From: Microbacterium sp. AK009
GTDB taxonomy: Bacteria; Actinomycetota; Actinomycetes; Actinomycetales; Microbacteriaceae
Assembly (NCBI RefSeq): GCF_013410955.1
Contig: NZ_JACCCG010000005.1
Location: 186,001-250,000, forward strand
Length of the DNA stretch: 64,000 bases
Direction: 5' to 3'
The translations under genes and the position numbers were made by a program. Position 1 is the stretch's first letter, and each line of letters starts with the position of its first letter. Below the pieces are notes generated by a model. The model saw nothing but the letters and a program-made list of their open reading frames with translations, had not been told where the DNA came from and made no database searches. Shown here piece after piece: positions 60,826-64,000 of the stretch.

Positions 60826-62346
60826 GTGATCAAAGATGACCATGGTTCGCCGTTACTCGACGTGCGCGGGGTGACGAAGAGCTTCGCCGGCGTCCGGGCG
60901 CTCCGCGGGGTCGACCTGCAGGTCGTCGCCGGAGAGGTGCACTGCATCCTCGGGCAGAACGGCGCGGGCAAGTCGACGCTGATCAAGACTCTGGCAGGTG
61001 TCCACCGCCCCGACGACGGCACGCTCGTCTGGCAGGGCGAGGCGGTGGAGATCTCCACACCGGAGGCGGCGATCGAACTCGGCATCGCCACCATGTATCA
61101 GGAGCTCGACGTCGTGGACGGGCTCACGATCGCCGAGAACATCTTCCTCGGGCACGAGATCGCCCGGGGTGGCTTCACGAAGCGATCGGCGGCGGCGGAG
61201 AAGACCCGGGAGCTGTTGGCCCGACTCGGCCATTCCCGACTGTCGCCGCACACCGAGGTCGGCGAGCTGAGTGCCGCGAACAAGCAGATCGTCTCGATGG
61301 CCCGCGCCCTCTCGCACGACATCAAGCTCATCATCATGGACGAGCCCTCGGCGGTGCTCGACACCGAGGAGGTGCGGAACCTCTTCGGTGTCGTCCGAGA
61401 GCTCACCGCCGCGGGGATCGCCGTGGTGTACATCACGCACCGCCTCGAGGAGATCCGGCAGATCGGCGATCGCCTGACCGTCCTGAAGGACGGCCGCACG
61501 ATGGCCACCGGGCTCTCCGTCGCTGACACCCCGACCGCCGAACTCATTCGACTGATGACCGGACGCGACGTCGCGAATGTCTTCCCGCCCGCCGCGCCTG
61601 TGCCCGCTGATGCCCCGGTGATGCTCGAGGTGCGCGATCTCGCTCTTGCCGGGGTGTTCGATGGGGTGTCTTTCGACGTCCGCGCCGGTGAGATCGTCGG
61701 ACTCGCCGGCCTCGTGGGATCGGGGCGCTCGGAGATCCTCGAGACGGTCTACGGCGCCCGACGGTCATCGGAGGGCACGGTCCGCGTCGGCGGGGCACCC
61801 CTCCGGCGGGGATCTGTGACCGCCGCGGTGTCGGCGGGTGTGGGACTGTCGCCCGAGGAGCGCAAAAGCCAGGGGCTCGTGATCGACGAGTCCATCGCGA
61901 TGAACGTGACGCTGTCGAGCATGCGCCGATTCTCCCGTGGGGGGTTCCTCGACTTCCGGCGCGAGAAGTCCGTCGCTCAGGAGCAGATCGCCGCACTGGA
62001 ACTCCGTCCCGCCGACCCCGATCGTCCGGCGGCGACCCTCTCGGGTGGCAACCAGCAGAAGATCCTCCTCGCCCGCTGGCTGGTGCACGGCACCCGCGTC
62101 CTGCTCCTGGACGAGCCCACCCGTGGCGTCGACGTCGGAGCGCGGTCGGAGATCTACGGACTCATCCGTCGGCTCGCCGCCGCCGGCAACGCGATCGTGA
62201 TCGTCTCCAGCGAGATCGAAGAGGTCCTGGGGCTCGCCGACACCGTCCTGGTCGTCGCCGACGGGCGCGTCCTGACCACCCTCCCCGCCTCTGAGATCGA
62301 TGAGCACGGCGTGCTCGATCTCGTCATGAAAGGACAAGCCGCGTGA
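60826..62346 (+). CDS. Ribose-type ABC transporter ATP-binding protein (two domains)
   Basis: A 506-aa double ATPase. Domain 1 has GQNGAGKSTLIKTLAG (Walker A, about 45-60), a degenerate signature (VGELSAANKQIVSMARAL) and IIMDEPSAVLD; domain 2 has LSGGNQQKILLARWL and VLLLDEPTRGVDVGARSEIY, and its Walker A is GLVGSGRSEI, the usual degenerate form of CUT2 proteins. GTG 60826 was chosen because the protein starts VIKDDHGSPLLDVRG and the TACGTT box precedes it. It overlaps the permease start by 4 bp (GTGA). Confidence 0.93.
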   Translation: MIKDDHGSPLLDVRGVTKSFAGVRALRGVDLQVVAGEVHCILGQNGAGKSTLIKTLAGVHRPDDGTLVWQGEAVEISTPEAAIELGIATMYQELDVVDGLTIAENIFLGHEIARGGFTKRSAAAEKTRELLARLGHSRLSPHTEVGELSAANKQIVSMARALSHDIKLIIMDEPSAVLDTEEVRNLFGVVRELTAAGIAVVYITHRLEEIRQIGDRLTVLKDGRTMATGLSVADTPTAELIRLMTGRDVANVFPPAAPVPADAPVMLEVRDLALAGVFDGVSFDVRAGEIVGLAGLVGSGRSEILETVYGARRSSEGTVRVGGAPLRRGSVTAAVSAGVGLSPEERKSQGLVIDESIAMNVTLSSMRRFSRGGFLDFRREKSVAQEQIAALELRPADPDRPAATLSGGNQQKILLARWLVHGTRVLLLDEPTRGVDVGARSEIYGLIRRLAAAGNAIVIVSSEIEEVLGLADTVLVVADGRVLTTLPASEIDEHGVLDLVMKGQAA

Positions 62347-63404
62347 GCGAGCAGCGAACCGTGACCGACCGGCCGGGCGCCGGCAGTCCGACCCCGACAC
62401 CCGTGACGGGAGCGACCGAGACCCCGCCGCCTCCGTGGCGACGCCTTCTCTCCGGCTCGGTCGGGCGCAACCTCGGGCTCGTCCTCGCGCTCCTTCTCCT
62501 CGTGGTTGTCGGCGCTGTGACGGCGCCCGACACCTTCACCAGCCTCGACAACATGCTCACGATCCTTCGGCAGGCCTCCATCATCGGGGTGATCAGCATC
62601 GGGATGACGCTGGTGATCATCTCCGGCGGCATCGACCTCTCGGTCGGAGCGATCATGGGCCTGGCGTCGGTGGTCGCGACGATCGCTGCCGTGCAGGATC
62701 TCGCCGATCAACTCCACTGGTCCGTGATGATCGTCATCGCGCTCGCGGTCGGTGCGGGCGCAGGCCTGGTCAACGGCATCGTCATCGCCTACGGCAAGGT
62801 GGTCGCGTTCATGGCGACCCTGGCGATGCTGGTCGCCGCACGTGGGCTCGCCGAGATCCTCGCAGAGCGCCGCACGCTCGTCGTCGAGGAGCGCGGCTTC
62901 ATCACCTTCATGAACACCGACATCCTCGGTGTCGACATGCTGATCTGGATCTTCGCAGTCGTCGCCGCACTCGGGTGGGTGCTGCTGAACCGCACCACCT
63001 TCGGACGGCGAACGGTCGCGATCGGCGGAAACCGCGAGGCGGCGCGCCTCGCGGGCATCGACGTCAAGCGCCACACGATGTGGCTCTATGTGATCTCGGG
63101 ACTGACTGCCGGAATCGCCGCAGTGATGATCCTCGGGCGGACCACCGCCGGCACCTCGACGCACGGGCTGCTGTACGAGCTGGACGCGATCGCCGCGGTG
63201 GTCGTCGGCGGCACCCTGCTTGTCGGCGGCCGGGGGACGATCACCGGCACGGTGTTCGGCGTGCTGATCTTCGCCACGCTCACCAACGTCTTCGTTCAGA
63301 ACAACCTCAACTCCTCCGTCCAGGCGGTCGTCAAGGGGGTCATCATCGTCGTGGCCGTCCTGCTGCAGCAGCGGTTCGCCCGCCCCTCCGGCCGCGCAAC
63401 GTGA
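62343..63404 (+). CDS. Ribose-type ABC transporter permease
   Basis: A 353-aa RbsC-like permease. A Pro/Thr-rich N-terminus (about 1-35) precedes about nine hydrophobic segments with ISIGMTLVIISGGIDLSVGAIMGLASV (the family GIDLSVG motif), GNREAARLAGIDVKRH and ELDAIAAVVVGGTLLVGGRGTITGTVFGVLI. GTG overlaps the ATPase stop; its stop overlaps the ROK gene start (GTGA). So transporter and regulator are one transcript. The substrate is likely a pentose, polyol or related sugar. Confidence 0.94.
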   Translation: MSEQRTVTDRPGAGSPTPTPVTGATETPPPPWRRLLSGSVGRNLGLVLALLLLVVVGAVTAPDTFTSLDNMLTILRQASIIGVISIGMTLVIISGGIDLSVGAIMGLASVVATIAAVQDLADQLHWSVMIVIALAVGAGAGLVNGIVIAYGKVVAFMATLAMLVAARGLAEILAERRTLVVEERGFITFMNTDILGVDMLIWIFAVVAALGWVLLNRTTFGRRTVAIGGNREAARLAGIDVKRHTMWLYVISGLTAGIAAVMILGRTTAGTSTHGLLYELDAIAAVVVGGTLLVGGRGTITGTVFGVLIFATLTNVFVQNNLNSSVQAVVKGVIIVVAVLLQQRFARPSGRAT

Positions 63405-64000
63405 CCGACGTGCGCGCCCGGATGCGCGACACTGGGAACGTGCCCAGAGAGACCCGCGACTCCCCTGTCTCGTCCGGAGTGGGCGAGGTGTTCCAACTCC
63501 TTCGAGACGGTGTGCCGCGCACCCGCGCGGACCTGGCCAAGACGACGGGACTGGCGAGATCGACCGTCGCCGCGCGCGTGGACGCGCTCGTGCGCTCGGG
63601 CCTGGTCACCCCGGTCGGCGACGCACTGTCCACCGGCGGGCGTCCGCCCTCGCAGTTCGCGCTGAACCCGCAGGCACGGGTCGTCCTGGCCGCCGACCTC
63701 GGCGCCTCCCACGCCCGCGTGGCGCTCACCGACCTCAGCGGGCTCAGCCTCGCGGAGCGCAGCGAAAGCATCGCCATTTCCCTCGGACCCGAGCAGGTCC
63801 TCTCCTGGGTGGTCGAGACGGCCGCGCAGCTCCTGGACGAGGCCGGCCGCGATCGCGGCGACCTCGCGGCGATCGGCATGGGCGTGCCCGGCCCCGTCGA
63901 ACATGAGAGCGGACGGCCCGCGAACCCGCCGATCATGCCCGGGTGGGATCGTTTCGACATCCCCGCCTGGATCGGTCGCCACCTCGACGCGCCGGTCCTG
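63401..64000 (+). CDS. ROK family transcriptional regulator (partial, runs off window)
   Basis: The open frame runs from GTG 63401 to the window end (200 codons) with no stop. It starts MTDVRARMRDTG (GTG or in-frame ATG at 63422) and has a wHTH, GEVFQLLRDGVPRTRADLAKTTGLARSTVAARVDALVRSGLV, then the ROK fold RVVLAADLGASHARVALTDLSGL and IGMGVPGPVEHESG, the phosphate/sugar-binding loop. It overlaps the permease by 4 bp and probably controls the CUT2 transporter and the divergent genes. The ROK zinc-motif region is not yet reached. Confidence 0.9.
   Translation, partial: MTDVRARMRDTGNVPRETRDSPVSSGVGEVFQLLRDGVPRTRADLAKTTGLARSTVAARVDALVRSGLVTPVGDALSTGGRPPSQFALNPQARVVLAADLGASHARVALTDLSGLSLAERSESIAISLGPEQVLSWVVETAAQLLDEAGRDRGDLAAIGMGVPGPVEHESGRPANPPIMPGWDRFDIPAWIGRHLDAPVL

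Noticed and set aside
1..64000. tRNA or rRNA genes, insertion sequences or prophage
   Set aside because: No cloverleaf with the usual T-loop, transposase or phage structural gene was seen in the gaps or coding frames.

Overview
The window is 64 kb of GC-rich DNA with very dense, mostly gap-free coding, many 1 to 14 bp ATGA/GTGA gene overlaps, frequent GTG starts, strong G/C third-position bias, cytochrome bd with CydDC, bacterial-type rplJ-rplL, and lipoprotein-anchored sugar-binding proteins. This fits a high-GC actinobacterium; gene content and style point to the Microbacteriaceae, most likely Microbacterium (inference, not proven by a marker such as 16S rRNA, which is absent). I see no tRNA, rRNA, CRISPR array, insertion sequence or prophage module, so most of the window looks like ordinary chromosome.

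Layout. 0-3 kb: tail of a CUT1-type sugar ABC operon ending in an HSL-type esterase. 3-7 kb: an FeS-BCP type photolyase (lacking the Fe-S cysteines) divergent from an FAD-dependent oxidoreductase, then a DUF1345 membrane protein and an unknown protein. 7-14 kb: 6-phosphogluconate dehydrogenase, Dps, an FxLYD-like membrane protein, a zinc alcohol dehydrogenase with a small partner, an MBL-fold hydrolase and a manganese catalase, i.e. a redox and stress block. 14-16 kb: fdhD-moaA. 16-17 kb: a wHTH/nuclease-like protein and 74-bp tandem repeats. 17-25 kb: L-serine ammonia-lyase divergent from cydABDC. 25-27 kb: NAD(P)-binding SDR-like protein and a GNAT acetyltransferase. 27-37.6 kb: molybdenum block with a HTH-TOBE regulator and modABC on one strand, moeZ-moeA-moaC-mobA-DUF6457-moaD on the other, then moaE, mog and an FdhF/YdeP-type molybdoenzyme. 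37.6-46 kb: HerA-like ATPase, PAP2 phosphatase, Bcr/CflA-type MFS pump, DUF3105, DUF305, a small membrane protein and a P-type ATPase. 46-51 kb: a second CUT1 sugar ABC transporter with a divergent LacI regulator and two LacI-type operators. 51-52.3 kb: rplJ-rplL with an L10-leader-like attenuator. 52.4-55 kb: a nuclease-like AbiEi-type protein bracketed by two long hairpin repeats, a YqaJ-type nuclease and a 2'-5' RNA ligase-like protein. 55-57 kb: a DHA2 MFS exporter with its MarR regulator. 57-64 kb: TIM-barrel isomerase/epimerase, Gfo/Idh/MocA dehydrogenase and a ribose-type (CUT2) ABC transporter plus a ROK regulator that runs off the window.

How genes work together. FdhD and MoaA at 14-16 kb together with the 27-37 kb block supply an essentially complete molybdenum cofactor route (uptake ModABC; MoaA/C/D/E; MoeZ sulfur transfer; Mog/MoeA insertion; MobA nucleotide attachment; FdhD sulfuration) with the FdhF-like enzyme as the obvious local client. 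CydABDC makes and assembles the cytochrome bd oxidase. The three sugar regions are separate uptake systems with separate regulators (none visible for the first, LacI, ROK).

A recurring structural theme is a -10-like TAnnnT hexamer 6 to 8 nt before the start codon and no ribosome binding site, which suggests leaderless mRNAs at more than a dozen genes; it was used to settle several starts. No clearly new multi-gene defence or biosynthetic system was found; the most unusual single gene is the photolyase-family protein without Fe-S ligands.
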